DNA from: CAYTED01 sp964537075
GTDB taxonomy: Bacteria > Patescibacteriota > Minisyncoccia > Moranbacterales > UBA1568
Reading direction: 5' to 3'
DNA: 64,000 nucleotides
Assembly (NCBI GenBank): GCA_964537075.1
Contig: CAZIBB010000001.1
Coordinates: 1-64,000, forward strand
Both the position numbers and the translations under genes were made by a program. The notes beneath the pieces were generated by a model that ran no database searches, was not told where the DNA came from, and was given only the letters and a program-made list of their open reading frames with translations. Below, piece by piece: positions 23,836 through 31,777 of the stretch (positions are counted from its first letter, which is position 1; the number at the start of each line of letters is the position of its first letter).

Positions 23836-24180
23836 CTACACCTTCGACAGGGAAAAAGCAGCTACGGACAAAATTCCGAGAATAATTCCTGCCAATTCAA
23901 GTAAAGAAAGTTTGTCTCCAAAAAAAGCATATCCGGCAATCGCCACGACGATCATATTAAAAAGAAGTATGGAATATGATGCCGCCGCAAAATCAACGAA
24001 GCGGAGTCGGTATCCATAAATCGAAAGTCCGACGACATAGAGAACGATTGCGAAATAATACCAAACAGCATGCGTCTGAAAAAAATCTCCATTCTTTTCA
24101 GACCAATACTTCATCAAAAAATCACCAAGAGCAAGCAAAATACCAACAAACAAAAAAATCAATATATGCGAAAATGCCAT
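23836..24180 (-). CDS. small four-helix DMT/SMR-like transporter
   Basis: 114 residues with four membrane segments (HILIFLFVGILLALGDFLM; VWYYFAIVLYVVGLSIYGY; AAASYSILLFNMIVVAIAG; LSLLELAGIILGILSVAAF), the size and layout of small multidrug-resistance proteins or a half EamA domain. The SMR active Glu in the first helix is not present (Asp20 sits there instead), so transport activity is uncertain. It is 6 nt downstream of the ABC ATPase, so it is part of the exporter operon. Confidence 0.75.
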   Translation of the reverse strand: MAFSHILIFLFVGILLALGDFLMKYWSEKNGDFFQTHAVWYYFAIVLYVVGLSIYGYRLRFVDFAAASYSILLFNMIVVAIAGYAFFGDKLSLLELAGIILGILSVAAFSLSKV

Positions 24181-24185
24181 AGTCT

Positions 24186-24908
24186 TTATTTCAAAAGTTC
24201 ATTTTCATCACCTGCAAACCGTCGATTTATGACAAGTTCATCAGAAACGATTTTTCCATCAACCATACGGAGGATGCGCTTGGCATGCTCGGCGGTGAAT
24301 GTCTCATGCGTCACGAGGATGATGGTTCGACCGGCGTCATTCAGTTGTTGGAGGATATGCATGACCTGGAGACCTGATTTGGAATCGAGGTTGCCGGTCG
24401 GTTCGTCGGCAAAAATAATCTCAGGATTATTGACGAGCGCCCGAGCGATAGCAACTCGTTGCTTCTCGCCGCCCGAAAGCTGATTGGAAAAATACTGCGC
24501 GCGGTGAGACATATTGACCGCAACGAGCGCCGCATCCACCCGCGCCTTATTATTCTCCAGCATCTCATCATCATACAGGAGCGGAAGCTCGACATTCTCG
24601 AATACCGTCGTTTTCGGGAGGAGATTGAATGCCTGAAACACAAAGCCGATTTTCTTATTTCGCAACACAGCTAATTCATCATCGTCAAATTCACTGATAT
24701 TCTTCCCCTCGAGAAGATATTCCCCTCCCGTCGAACGATCAAGCAAACCCAAAATCTGCATCAGAGTAGATTTCCCCGATCCCGATGGCCCCATGATCGA
24801 AATGAATTCCCCTCTCCCAACGGAAAAAGTCACCCCATCCAAGGCTCGCGTCTCAACGCCCTCATTGGCATAGACTTTTTCCAAGTTTTTTATGGAGAGG
24901 AGAGACAT
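24186..24908 (-). CDS. MacB/LolD-type ABC transporter ATPase
   Basis: 240 residues from MSLLSIKNLEKVYANEG at 24908. Walker A GPSGSGKST, Q-loop FVFQAFNLLPKTT, signature LSGGEKQRVAIARAL, Walker B IIFADEPTGNLD, H-loop ILVTHE. Powers the two FtsX-type permeases downstream; adaptor gene upstream. The upstream in-frame start at 24965 lies in a spacer repeat and is rejected. The order adaptor-ATPase-(SMR)-permease-permease is broken by the RAYT element. Confidence 0.95.
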   Translation of the reverse strand: MSLLSIKNLEKVYANEGVETRALDGVTFSVGRGEFISIMGPSGSGKSTLMQILGLLDRSTGGEYLLEGKNISEFDDDELAVLRNKKIGFVFQAFNLLPKTTVFENVELPLLYDDEMLENNKARVDAALVAVNMSHRAQYFSNQLSGGEKQRVAIARALVNNPEIIFADEPTGNLDSKSGLQVMHILQQLNDAGRTIILVTHETFTAEHAKRILRMVDGKIVSDELVINRRFAGDENELLK

Positions 24909-24910
24909 AC

Positions 24911-25035
24911 GAGGAAAACACAAAAAATCAAACCACAAAAATCCAGACAAAGCACAGATATACAAAACACAAACTATACAAGGCTCTCGATTTTTTGTTT
25001 GGCATTTTGTGTTCTGAGCTTTGTGCTTTCAAAAA
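24911..25035. repeat. AACACAAAA-type degenerate inverted repeat, copy 1
   Basis: Left arm with units such as AAAACACAAAAAATCAAACC and AAAGCACAG, right arm GTTTGGCATTTTGTGTTCTG and TTTGTGCTTTC, imperfectly complementary. Fills the spacer between the adaptor and the ATPase genes. Same unit family as 26044-26193. Confidence 0.7.
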
Positions 25036-25046
25036 AATTTATCTTA

Positions 25047-26042
25047 TTAATTTTTTTGTTTTGCTCCGATAGTCACTTCATCCCCATCCTTGAGTCCAGA
25101 TACGATCTCGATCACGCCTTCATCCCCTTCAAGACCGGTCGCTACTTCCATCTTTTCAAAATTATTTTCTCCACGCCGCACCTCGGCATAGGTGATGCCA
25201 TCCTCTTTGAAAAGCGCGCGGAACGGTACGATCAGAACATTTTCCCGCTTAGCCGTCTCGATATCGATATTCGCCGTCATGCCCTCCTTGAGTCGGGTAT
25301 CAGCATCACTCAAACGGAACTTCACCACATATGAGACCACACCCTGCAGCACCGTGGCTGCCGTATCGATATCCGTCGCTTCCGCGGCGAATTTCTCGGA
25401 AGTCGAAAAGGCATCGAAGGTCACAATCGCCTTCATGCCGACCTTCACTTTCGCGATATCGGATTCCGGAACCCGAGCCTCGATAATGAATTCCTGCGGT
25501 TTCGAGATGCGTGCCACTATTTTCCCTGCGGTGACCACCTCGCCCACGCGCGCATCCATCGAGACAACCTGGCCATCGATCGGGGCGTGGAGTATACCGT
25601 TTCGTATCTGAGTGATGAGTCCCGAAACGGCCTCTCTCGATTGTTCCGAGACGAGCTTCTTCGCCAGAATCGCCTCCGATGTCGAGGAGTGGGACTTTCG
25701 TACCGAAAGCTCGTTCGCCTCCGCGATACGCACCGCGAGGCGAGCTTCATTCAGCTGCGATTGGAGTATTGTCCGGTCGACTGACGCGAGAGGAGCGCCC
25801 ACCGTGACCGTATCCCCTTCCTTCACATACACCTTATCGATCACGCCGAGACCCTGGAAGGAAAGATCTGAGTATGACACCGGTACGAGTTCTCCAGTCA
25901 CGCTCACGGTCTCGATAATCTCCCCTTTCTTCACGGTCTCCGTCGGCACGATGACGACGTTCGTCTTGCTCCGATAATAGAAATACCCGCCGATAAGGAC
26001 GATAACGAGAAAGACGATGATAATTTTCTTTTTAGTAAACAT
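25047..26042 (-). CDS. MacA-like periplasmic adaptor (HlyD/RND family)
   Basis: 331 residues: N-terminal anchor (KKIIIVFLVIVLIGGYFYY), lipoyl-like half (GVIDKVYVKEGDTVTVGAPL), a short alpha-helical hairpin, second lipoyl half (HAPIDGQVVSMDARVGEVVT), beta-barrel and membrane-proximal domains ending GLKDGDEVTIGAKQKN. First gene of the exporter operon. The helical hairpin (about 45 residues) is short compared with MacA of diderms that docks to TolC, consistent with no outer-membrane partner. Confidence 0.93.
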   Translation of the reverse strand: MFTKKKIIIVFLVIVLIGGYFYYRSKTNVVIVPTETVKKGEIIETVSVTGELVPVSYSDLSFQGLGVIDKVYVKEGDTVTVGAPLASVDRTILQSQLNEARLAVRIAEANELSVRKSHSSTSEAILAKKLVSEQSREAVSGLITQIRNGILHAPIDGQVVSMDARVGEVVTAGKIVARISKPQEFIIEARVPESDIAKVKVGMKAIVTFDAFSTSEKFAAEATDIDTAATVLQGVVSYVVKFRLSDADTRLKEGMTANIDIETAKRENVLIVPFRALFKEDGITYAEVRRGENNFEKMEVATGLEGDEGVIEIVSGLKDGDEVTIGAKQKN

Positions 26043-26043
26043 A

Positions 26044-26193
26044 GATTCGTATTAAAACACAATAATCAAAGCACAAAGACCAAACAAATCACAAAACACA
26101 GGAGCCAAAAAGCATCTTACACAAAGAGATTTGTTTGTGTTTTGAATTTTGTGTTTTGTTTGACATTTTGTGTTCTGGGTTTTGTGTTTTTTA
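26044..26193. repeat. AACACAAAA-type degenerate inverted repeat, copy 2
   Basis: Left arm AAAACACAATAATCAAAGC and onward, right arm TTTGTGTTTTGTTTGACATT and TTCTGGGTTTTGTGTTTT. Units match copy 1 (CACAAAATG(C/T)CAAACAAA). Lies upstream of the adaptor gene and directly after the RNase HI stop. Confidence 0.7.
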
Positions 26194-26619
26194 AAACAAG
26201 TTTGATTGTTTCGCGGCTTCATCCATGGCGCGATTCGCCTCGGCATCGGCTATCGTATTCAGCTCCCGCCGCACATGAACGAAAGTCACTTCCTTGAAAT
26301 CAAGCGAGAGATTCCACACCTCGAAAAAGTATGGCTGGAGCTTCTCATTTTCAATCTTATAGATATGATTCAATTGCCTCATGGCGAGCTCGCTATCCAT
26401 CCGACACTCGATATCTACTTTCTTCGCCTTTTCCTTCCCAAGCAAGGCTTTTATTTTCTTCAACCCAAACACGATTGCGGCATATTCCGCCTCATTGTTC
26501 GTTTTCGTTCCGAGAAATTCTCCAAATCGCTTATCCAGCGTCTCGATATATACCCCTAACGCGGACGGTCCAGGATTCCCCCGTGATCCGCCATCGCTAT
26601 ACATCACTATCTTTTCCAT
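26191..26619 (-). CDS. ribonuclease HI family protein
   Basis: 142 residues from MEKIVMYSDGGSRGNPGPSA at 26619. RNase H fold: first acidic residue in YSDGGSRGNPG, second Glu in NNEAEYAAIVFGL, third Asp in RMDSELAMRQLN, and a final Asp in ADAEANRAMDEA. This is the short archaeal/RNase HI-like type; predicted to cut RNA in RNA-DNA hybrids. The upstream in-frame start at 26754 overlaps the neighbouring gene and is rejected. Its stop is inside the spacer repeat. Confidence 0.92.
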   Translation of the reverse strand: MEKIVMYSDGGSRGNPGPSALGVYIETLDKRFGEFLGTKTNNEAEYAAIVFGLKKIKALLGKEKAKKVDIECRMDSELAMRQLNHIYKIENEKLQPYFFEVWNLSLDFKEVTFVHVRRELNTIADAEANRAMDEAAKQSNLF

Positions 26620-26683
26620 AGAGACAGTATAACGTATATTTATGGAAAAGAAAAAGCCACCAAACATGTCGTTCGATGACCCT

Positions 26684-27079
26684 TTAAGCATACCCTCGTC
26701 GCAAGGCGATGTCATTCTCCGCCTCCGCGATATTATTCGCAGATATGACATCAACTATTTTTAATCTTCTCGATTGAGGTTCCGTAACCCAAGAAATACT
26801 CTTACGGTTGCGCAAATGAACAAATATCAGATACTCCGGCGGAATCTCACCTAGGGCAAGCCATGAACTATTCCATGGTTCTTTCTCGGGATCGGGTTTC
26901 CTCATCTCCCTCGGCGCCTCAGGGGCGCATAAAGCTACATCAACGAAGCCCTCACTCTCCAGGGCAGTAACGCGACCGATCCGCCAAGCAAACTGATAGT
27001 TTTTTCCGCTGAATATCCTCTTGAGAGATTCTCGGAAAATAACCCAGTCTCCCGGCTGCAATAAAGATTTTTTTGCCAT
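26684..27079 (-). CDS. hypothetical protein
   Basis: Not recognised. 131 residues, soluble, beginning MAKKSLLQPGDWVIFRESLK, a PGDWV-type start suggestive of a small beta-barrel domain, but no family is assigned. Start at 27079 preceded by AAGGAT; a TTG three codons upstream is possible. It lies between recJ and the RNase HI gene, same strand. Function unknown. Confidence 0.6.
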   Translation of the reverse strand: MAKKSLLQPGDWVIFRESLKRIFSGKNYQFAWRIGRVTALESEGFVDVALCAPEAPREMRKPDPEKEPWNSSWLALGEIPPEYLIFVHLRNRKSISWVTEPQSRRLKIVDVISANNIAEAENDIALRRGYA

Positions 27080-27113
27080 TTTTATCAAATCCTTCCATGC
27101 TGTTGGGAAATAA

Positions 27114-28805
27114 CTATTGCGATCGCATATCCAGTATTTTCAGCTGAAGCGAAGTAACGCCATTCCAGATATTCTCCGACAGCTGACATACAGCGGATAC
27201 TCTATCACCTTCTTTCAAATCCGCAAAGCGTTCCCCGAGAGAAAAAGCGATGGCATCAATACATTTCTCACCAGAACGAAAAGCGATTTTCAAGTGTTTT
27301 TTTCCATTTCCAACGAAACGAATATTCTCGATAATGAGATTTTCAAGCAAAAATACCGGTTCTGGATTCCCCTGGCCAAAAGGTGCAAAACCCTGAATCT
27401 GAGAGAGGAAATCCATCGTCAAATGAACCGGATCGATACGGATATCGATTGATAATTCCGGCTCGGTCATCTGATTTGGCAACAGCTCCCGCACCATCAT
27501 GTCGAACCGATCGCGAAACAACGAGAGATTCTCATTCCTCACGGTCAATCCTGCCGCCTGCGCATGTCCGCCGAATTTTTCCAGAAGATCCCCGCAGCGC
27601 TCGACGACCTCGATGATATTGAGTCCAGGAATGCTCCGAAGAGAGCCCGTGCTATGCTCATCATACTGTTGGAGCACCACGACCGGTTTCCCAATCTCAC
27701 GCGCGATAGTACCGGCGACCAAACCAACCACGCCAATCGTGTATTCCGGATGCACGGCGATAATCGATTGACGATCTTTTTGCAGACGAGCTTCGGCTCG
27801 CACGAGTCCGGAAATCCGCTCGGATAATTTTCGGCGATCATTGTTCAACTGCTCCAATTGATTCGCGAGCAGATTCGCTTCCGATTGATCAATCGACGAA
27901 AGCAAATCATGGGCGATTCTCCCGTGATCCATACGGCTTGCCGCATTGATGCGCGGCCCGATCTGAAATCCGATAGTCCTCGCATCAGGTTTGTTCCACT
28001 CGTCGATTTTCAGTTTCCCCACGGCATACATCTCCTGCAATCCGATATTGCGCGTCTTCGCGAGAACGATAAGTCCATAGGTCACGATAGCCCGATTCTC
28101 GCCGATAAGCGGCATTACATCCGCGACCGTTCCGACCGCCACGAGATCAAGAAGCCATTTCAATTCCCCGCTCCTCTCAGGCGCGAGCTCCTGATACAGC
28201 GCCTGGATCACCTTGAATGTCGTCCCTGCACCGCAGAGTTCCTGAAACGGATAGCCGCAGTCCTTCACCTTTGGGTTGATAATCGCGAACGCATCCGGAA
28301 ATATTTTCGGCACATGATGATGATCGATGATGATGACATCCATACCGAGACGATTCGCTTCCGCCACTTCTTCGATATCCGTCATCCCGCAATCGACCGT
28401 AAACATCACGGTCACGCCCTCTTTTTGAAAAGCGATAAGTGCGTTTCGGTGTATCCCATGACCTTCTTTTTCCTTATGCGGAATATATACCGTCACCAGA
28501 AAACCAAGCCGCTCCAAAGCGGTTCGCAAAAGAACCGATGAGGTCACTCCGTCCGCATCATAATCACCGAAGATACCGATGCGTTCTCCGGAATCAAGAG
28601 CTTTCTTCATCCGATCCGTCACTTTCCGCATCGAGACGAATAAAAACGGATCATGGAAATCACGATCATAGTCCGGACGAAAAAACCGTTCAATTGACGA
28701 CGCATCGGTATACCCACGATTCGAAAGGAGTGCTTCGGTTATAGGATGATACGGAGTCTTCGCTTCCCGTGTGGCTGAGTCAATTTTCACTTTCCATTTC
28801 GCCAC
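27114..28805 (-). CDS. recJ: single-stranded-DNA exonuclease RecJ
   Basis: 5'-3' exonuclease on single-stranded DNA for recombination and repair. 563 residues. DHH-family motifs: IGIFGDYDADGVTSS (motif I, about residues 76-90), FTVDCGMTD (motif II), IIIDHHHVP (motif III), GAGTTFKV, then the DHHA1 region with GLVAGTIAREIGKP and GGHAQAAGLTV, and a C-terminal OB domain. All metal-binding Asp/His residues are visible. Start at 28805. Confidence 0.95.
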   Translation of the reverse strand: MAKWKVKIDSATREAKTPYHPITEALLSNRGYTDASSIERFFRPDYDRDFHDPFLFVSMRKVTDRMKKALDSGERIGIFGDYDADGVTSSVLLRTALERLGFLVTVYIPHKEKEGHGIHRNALIAFQKEGVTVMFTVDCGMTDIEEVAEANRLGMDVIIIDHHHVPKIFPDAFAIINPKVKDCGYPFQELCGAGTTFKVIQALYQELAPERSGELKWLLDLVAVGTVADVMPLIGENRAIVTYGLIVLAKTRNIGLQEMYAVGKLKIDEWNKPDARTIGFQIGPRINAASRMDHGRIAHDLLSSIDQSEANLLANQLEQLNNDRRKLSERISGLVRAEARLQKDRQSIIAVHPEYTIGVVGLVAGTIAREIGKPVVVLQQYDEHSTGSLRSIPGLNIIEVVERCGDLLEKFGGHAQAAGLTVRNENLSLFRDRFDMMVRELLPNQMTEPELSIDIRIDPVHLTMDFLSQIQGFAPFGQGNPEPVFLLENLIIENIRFVGNGKKHLKIAFRSGEKCIDAIAFSLGERFADLKEGDRVSAVCQLSENIWNGVTSLQLKILDMRSQ

Positions 28806-28827
28806 ACACGTTCATTAAAATGAGAGG

Positions 28828-29376
28828 CTACTGACACACTAATTCAGCCTCAAAAATTCGCTTCTCCTTATCCCGCAAACGAAGTTTGATCACCGGATGT
28901 GTGCCTCCCATACACGGCAACGTTCCATCCATGCCAAGCGTTTCAAACATTCGTCCCGCTTCGGCAGAATGTATGTCAAATGGAAGAGAAAAATCAGATG
29001 AAGTGAGTAAGGATTTGATCCGGGTAACCACCTCGACCGGGGTCGTCATATCGCGAACGATAAAGTCCTTCACGCCGAGAGCACGGGCCTTATCCTCATC
29101 TTCCTGGCGACCGAGATGAGAAATGAAAGCGACCGGTACGGCTGCCGTCGCCACATTTTTCTTCATGCCCTCCATGAATTGAAATCCGTCCATACGAGGC
29201 ATGATAATACCCGTTATCACGACATTCGGCACAATCTGATTCGCCATTTCCAATCCTTCGAGACCATCATTTGCCTCTCTCACATCAAATCCCGCCATGC
29301 GAAACACCTCAGCATACATCATCCGGGTATCAGCATCATCATCGACGAGCAAAATTCGAATTGGATTCTCTGCCAT
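28828..29376 (-). CDS. degenerate response-regulator receiver (no phosphoacceptor Asp)
   Basis: 182 residues from MAENPIRILLVDDDADTRMM at 29376. Receiver fold with acidic pair (VDDDAD, 11-16) and Ser86, but the residue four before the Pro of IIMPRMDG, normally the phosphorylated Asp, is Gly56 (VVITGIIMP), and the conserved Lys before the last helix is Arg108. A C-terminal extension (about 125-182) follows with no recognised output domain. So it probably signals by binding, not by phosphorylation. No histidine kinase gene is nearby. Confidence 0.88.
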   Translation of the reverse strand: MAENPIRILLVDDDADTRMMYAEVFRMAGFDVREANDGLEGLEMANQIVPNVVITGIIMPRMDGFQFMEGMKKNVATAAVPVAFISHLGRQEDEDKARALGVKDFIVRDMTTPVEVVTRIKSLLTSSDFSLPFDIHSAEAGRMFETLGMDGTLPCMGGTHPVIKLRLRDKEKRIFEAELVCQ

Positions 29377-29449
29377 AGTATTACACATTACAAGTTATCA
29401 GTTCCCCATCATTATACCGCGCATCGGGAAAAAAGAAAGGTTTCCTCCG

Positions 29450-30538
29450 TCATCTCCTGATTTTTTCCAATTGTTCGAGCATTTTCCGTTCTTCGGAAGA
29501 GACTTTTTTCGGAATATCAATAGTCAATTCCACCAAATGGTCTCCTGCATCGAAATGACCCATACGAATACCCTTCCCCCTGATACGAAATATTTCCCCT
29601 GGCTGCGTACCGGCAGGAACCTTGATGATTACCTCGCTATCAATGGTCGCTACGGAAATTTTTCCACCCAAAACTGCGAGAGGATAAGCGATAGCTTTTT
29701 TTGAAAGGATATTGCGACCATTCCGACGAAACTCCTTGTGTGGAAGGACATGAATATTCACATAGAGATCACCAGGACGAGTGCCTCGTTCGCCTGCCTC
29801 ACCATATCCCTCAACTGACATCGTCTGCCCATTTTCGATGCCCGCGGGGATAGAGAGGGAAAGCGATTCCGTTTCGATCACGCGACCCTCGCCATGACAC
29901 CTTGAGCAGACTTCCGGATAATATTTTCCTGTGCCCTGACACCTTGCACACATCACCGCCTGATTGATGGTGCCAAAAATAGTCCGAACAGCCTGAGATA
30001 TTCTCCCCGCTCCGTGACAATCTGGACAGGTTTTTTCCTGTATTCCCTTTTTCCCGCCAGTACCAAAACACTCCGGACACATGACCCTCTTTCGCAAACT
30101 GATATCCTTTTTCACACCATGGACCATTTCCTCAAAAGTAATCTCAACATCAGTCTGTATATCTGATCCGCCGCGCCTGCCTGATCGCGACCCGCCACCA
30201 GAGAAAATATCGGAAAAAATATCTTCGAAACCGCCACCAGAGAAATTAAATCCGCCCTGAGAAAAATTACCGAAATCGAATCCCTCGAAGCCGCCGCCCG
30301 CTCCACCCGCACCGCTTGGTGCTCCATTGTCGTGAAATCCCTGCCCAAACTGATCATACTTTCGACGTTTTTCGGCATCCGAAAGCACCTGGTAAGCCTC
30401 ATTTGCCTCCTTGAATTTTTTCTCATCTCCACCACCCTTGTCCGGATGATACTTGTGGGCTTGTTTTCGGAATGCTTTTTTGATCTCATCAGCCGAAGCG
30501 CCTTTACTCACCCCGAGAATATCGTAATAATCTGCCAT
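29450..30538 (-). CDS. dnaJ: chaperone DnaJ
   Basis: Hsp40 co-chaperone of DnaK. 362 residues: J domain with HPD (YHPDKGGGDE, about residue 31), Gly/Phe-rich linker (GGFEGFDFGNFSQGGFNFSG), four zinc repeats (CPECFGTG, CPDCHGAG, CARCQGTG, CSRCHGEG), then C-terminal substrate-binding domains. All cysteines are present. A CIRCE operator upstream indicates control by HrcA. No dnaK, grpE or hrcA in the window, so dnaJ is apart from the usual cluster. Confidence 0.96.
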   Translation of the reverse strand: MADYYDILGVSKGASADEIKKAFRKQAHKYHPDKGGGDEKKFKEANEAYQVLSDAEKRRKYDQFGQGFHDNGAPSGAGGAGGGFEGFDFGNFSQGGFNFSGGGFEDIFSDIFSGGGSRSGRRGGSDIQTDVEITFEEMVHGVKKDISLRKRVMCPECFGTGGKKGIQEKTCPDCHGAGRISQAVRTIFGTINQAVMCARCQGTGKYYPEVCSRCHGEGRVIETESLSLSIPAGIENGQTMSVEGYGEAGERGTRPGDLYVNIHVLPHKEFRRNGRNILSKKAIAYPLAVLGGKISVATIDSEVIIKVPAGTQPGEIFRIRGKGIRMGHFDAGDHLVELTIDIPKKVSSEERKMLEQLEKIRR

Positions 30539-30584
30539 ATATCTTAGAATCTGTTTAAAATCTCACTAAAAAAATCCTCACCTG

Positions 30585-30613
30585 ATAATAGCAGAAAATA
30601 AAAAAGTTAGCAA
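30585..30613 (-). promoter_or_regulatory. dnaJ promoter overlapping CIRCE
   Basis: Minus strand TTGCTA (30608-30613) and TATTAT (30585-30590) separated by 17 nt. The -35 element is inside the CIRCE operator. Confidence 0.65.
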
Positions 30614-30633
30614 TCACATACGATGAGTGCTAA
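30607..30633 (-). promoter_or_regulatory. CIRCE operator (HrcA-binding inverted repeat)
   Basis: TTAGCAATC, nine spacer bases, GAGTGCTAA: 17 of 18 arm positions match the consensus TTAGCACTC-N9-GAGTGCTAA. It lies 69-95 nt upstream of the dnaJ start and overlaps the promoter. Known role: HrcA repression of heat-shock genes. Confidence 0.93.
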
Positions 30634-30651
30634 TATCACAAGAAAAAACTC

Positions 30652-31659
30652 TTAATCAAGCAATACCACCTGCTCGGCCTCTACCGGTATGTGGCGTATC
30701 GTCAGGATATTTCCCCCCTGAAGGATCCAAAAAACGATCCAGGCACAGAAGGCCCAAAGAAAACCGAAAACCGACCCGATGGAAAAGAGGGAGAGAAACA
30801 AGAGAAGTGCCATAACAGATCGAAGAATATTCATGGAATTTCCTTCCGCGTGAACACTGGCGAATGTACCGAACATCTTCGCATTGATGATTTCCGACAA
30901 CACATCAGTCGCTCGCTCATTTCCCTTTATATCCCGGCCGAGCATATCAGTGATACGATTCCTTCCCTCTCTCAGAAAAAGTATTTTTTGAAATTCTTGG
31001 CTCATGTCTTGCTCACCCCCTATTAATCGATCATAATCTTCGCTCCTAGAATCGTCCTTCATTTCCCCTGGCACTTCCTTTGGCATCAATCCAAGCAGAA
31101 ATTCGTCCACCGAGAGATCATCCTCTACCAAGGGAATGAGATTCTTATTTATCTTTCCAACTCCCTGAAGAAGCACCTTCCCCGTTCCGTCGGTAAAACT
31201 CAATCGTGGCAAAAGATTCTCGGCCGACACGTCCGAAATCATCGCTGCGTATGCGGCGACGATGACGAGAGAAAATCCGAGCGACAAAAGAAACGTCCCC
31301 ATGCGGGCGCTAGAAAAGAATCGGACGGTCAGATGTTCCGAGAGTTCCCTATCGATGATACGCAGGCTTCGATAAAAAAACAGCGAGGCAAGCACAGCCG
31401 CGATACAGGATGGCACAGACAGACCAAAGAAGAATACCGGGAGTACTGCAATCGATATGGCGAACACGCGAAAAACAGTGATCGAGAACAAAATGACACT
31501 CACGAGAAGGAACACAGCGAGAAGAGAAAAGAATACTCCCGGCAAGAGAAAATGACTCGAACCCGGGACAAGAACCGCCTGATACAGCGCCTGCCATGCC
31601 AAAAATGAACAGAGTCCCTCGAGGGAAAAAAAGAGTATTGTGATAATTTTTTGTTTCAT
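30652..31659 (-). CDS. hypothetical multi-pass membrane protein
   Basis: Not recognised. 335 residues with about seven membrane segments (for example IITILFFSLEGLCSFLAW; LPGVFFSLLAVFLLVSVIL; FAISIAVLPVFFFGLSV; TFLLSLGFSLVIVAAYAAM and two at the C-terminus) and one polar extracytoplasmic or cytoplasmic loop of about 130 residues (about 150-280). No catalytic motif. Same strand, upstream of dnaJ with the CIRCE promoter between, so not co-transcribed from that promoter. Confidence 0.75.
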   Translation of the reverse strand: MKQKIITILFFSLEGLCSFLAWQALYQAVLVPGSSHFLLPGVFFSLLAVFLLVSVILFSITVFRVFAISIAVLPVFFFGLSVPSCIAAVLASLFFYRSLRIIDRELSEHLTVRFFSSARMGTFLLSLGFSLVIVAAYAAMISDVSAENLLPRLSFTDGTGKVLLQGVGKINKNLIPLVEDDLSVDEFLLGLMPKEVPGEMKDDSRSEDYDRLIGGEQDMSQEFQKILFLREGRNRITDMLGRDIKGNERATDVLSEIINAKMFGTFASVHAEGNSMNILRSVMALLLFLSLFSIGSVFGFLWAFCAWIVFWILQGGNILTIRHIPVEAEQVVLLD

Positions 31660-31712
31660 AGTTTGAAGAAGAGTTTAGAGGAGAGAGATGAGAGTTTAGG
31701 AATTTTTATAAC

Positions 31713-31757
31713 GCCTGCCTGCCGGTAGGCAGGCGCTTCTTGATCCGCCAGCCGGCG
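31713..31757. repeat. CCTGCCTGCC palindrome (copy 1) and adjacent CCGCC hairpin
   Basis: GCCTGCCTGCCGGTAGGCAGGC-type palindrome at 31713-31734 and CCGCC/GGCGG at 31745-31757, in the spacer after mltG. The CCTGCCTGCC palindrome recurs at 55393-55411 and 56493-56512. Confidence 0.8.
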
Positions 31758-31777
31758 GAGTCCGCTGTAAAAAATTT

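Noticed and set aside
23792..24019. Plus-strand ORF beginning MEAKPPWRFSL
   Set aside because: The palindrome encodes the same peptide on both strands, which explains the open frame; the rest is antisense to the SMR-like gene.
24911..26193. CRISPR array in the repeated spacers
   Set aside because: The repeats are degenerate and inverted, not regularly spaced identical direct repeats, and no cas gene is present.
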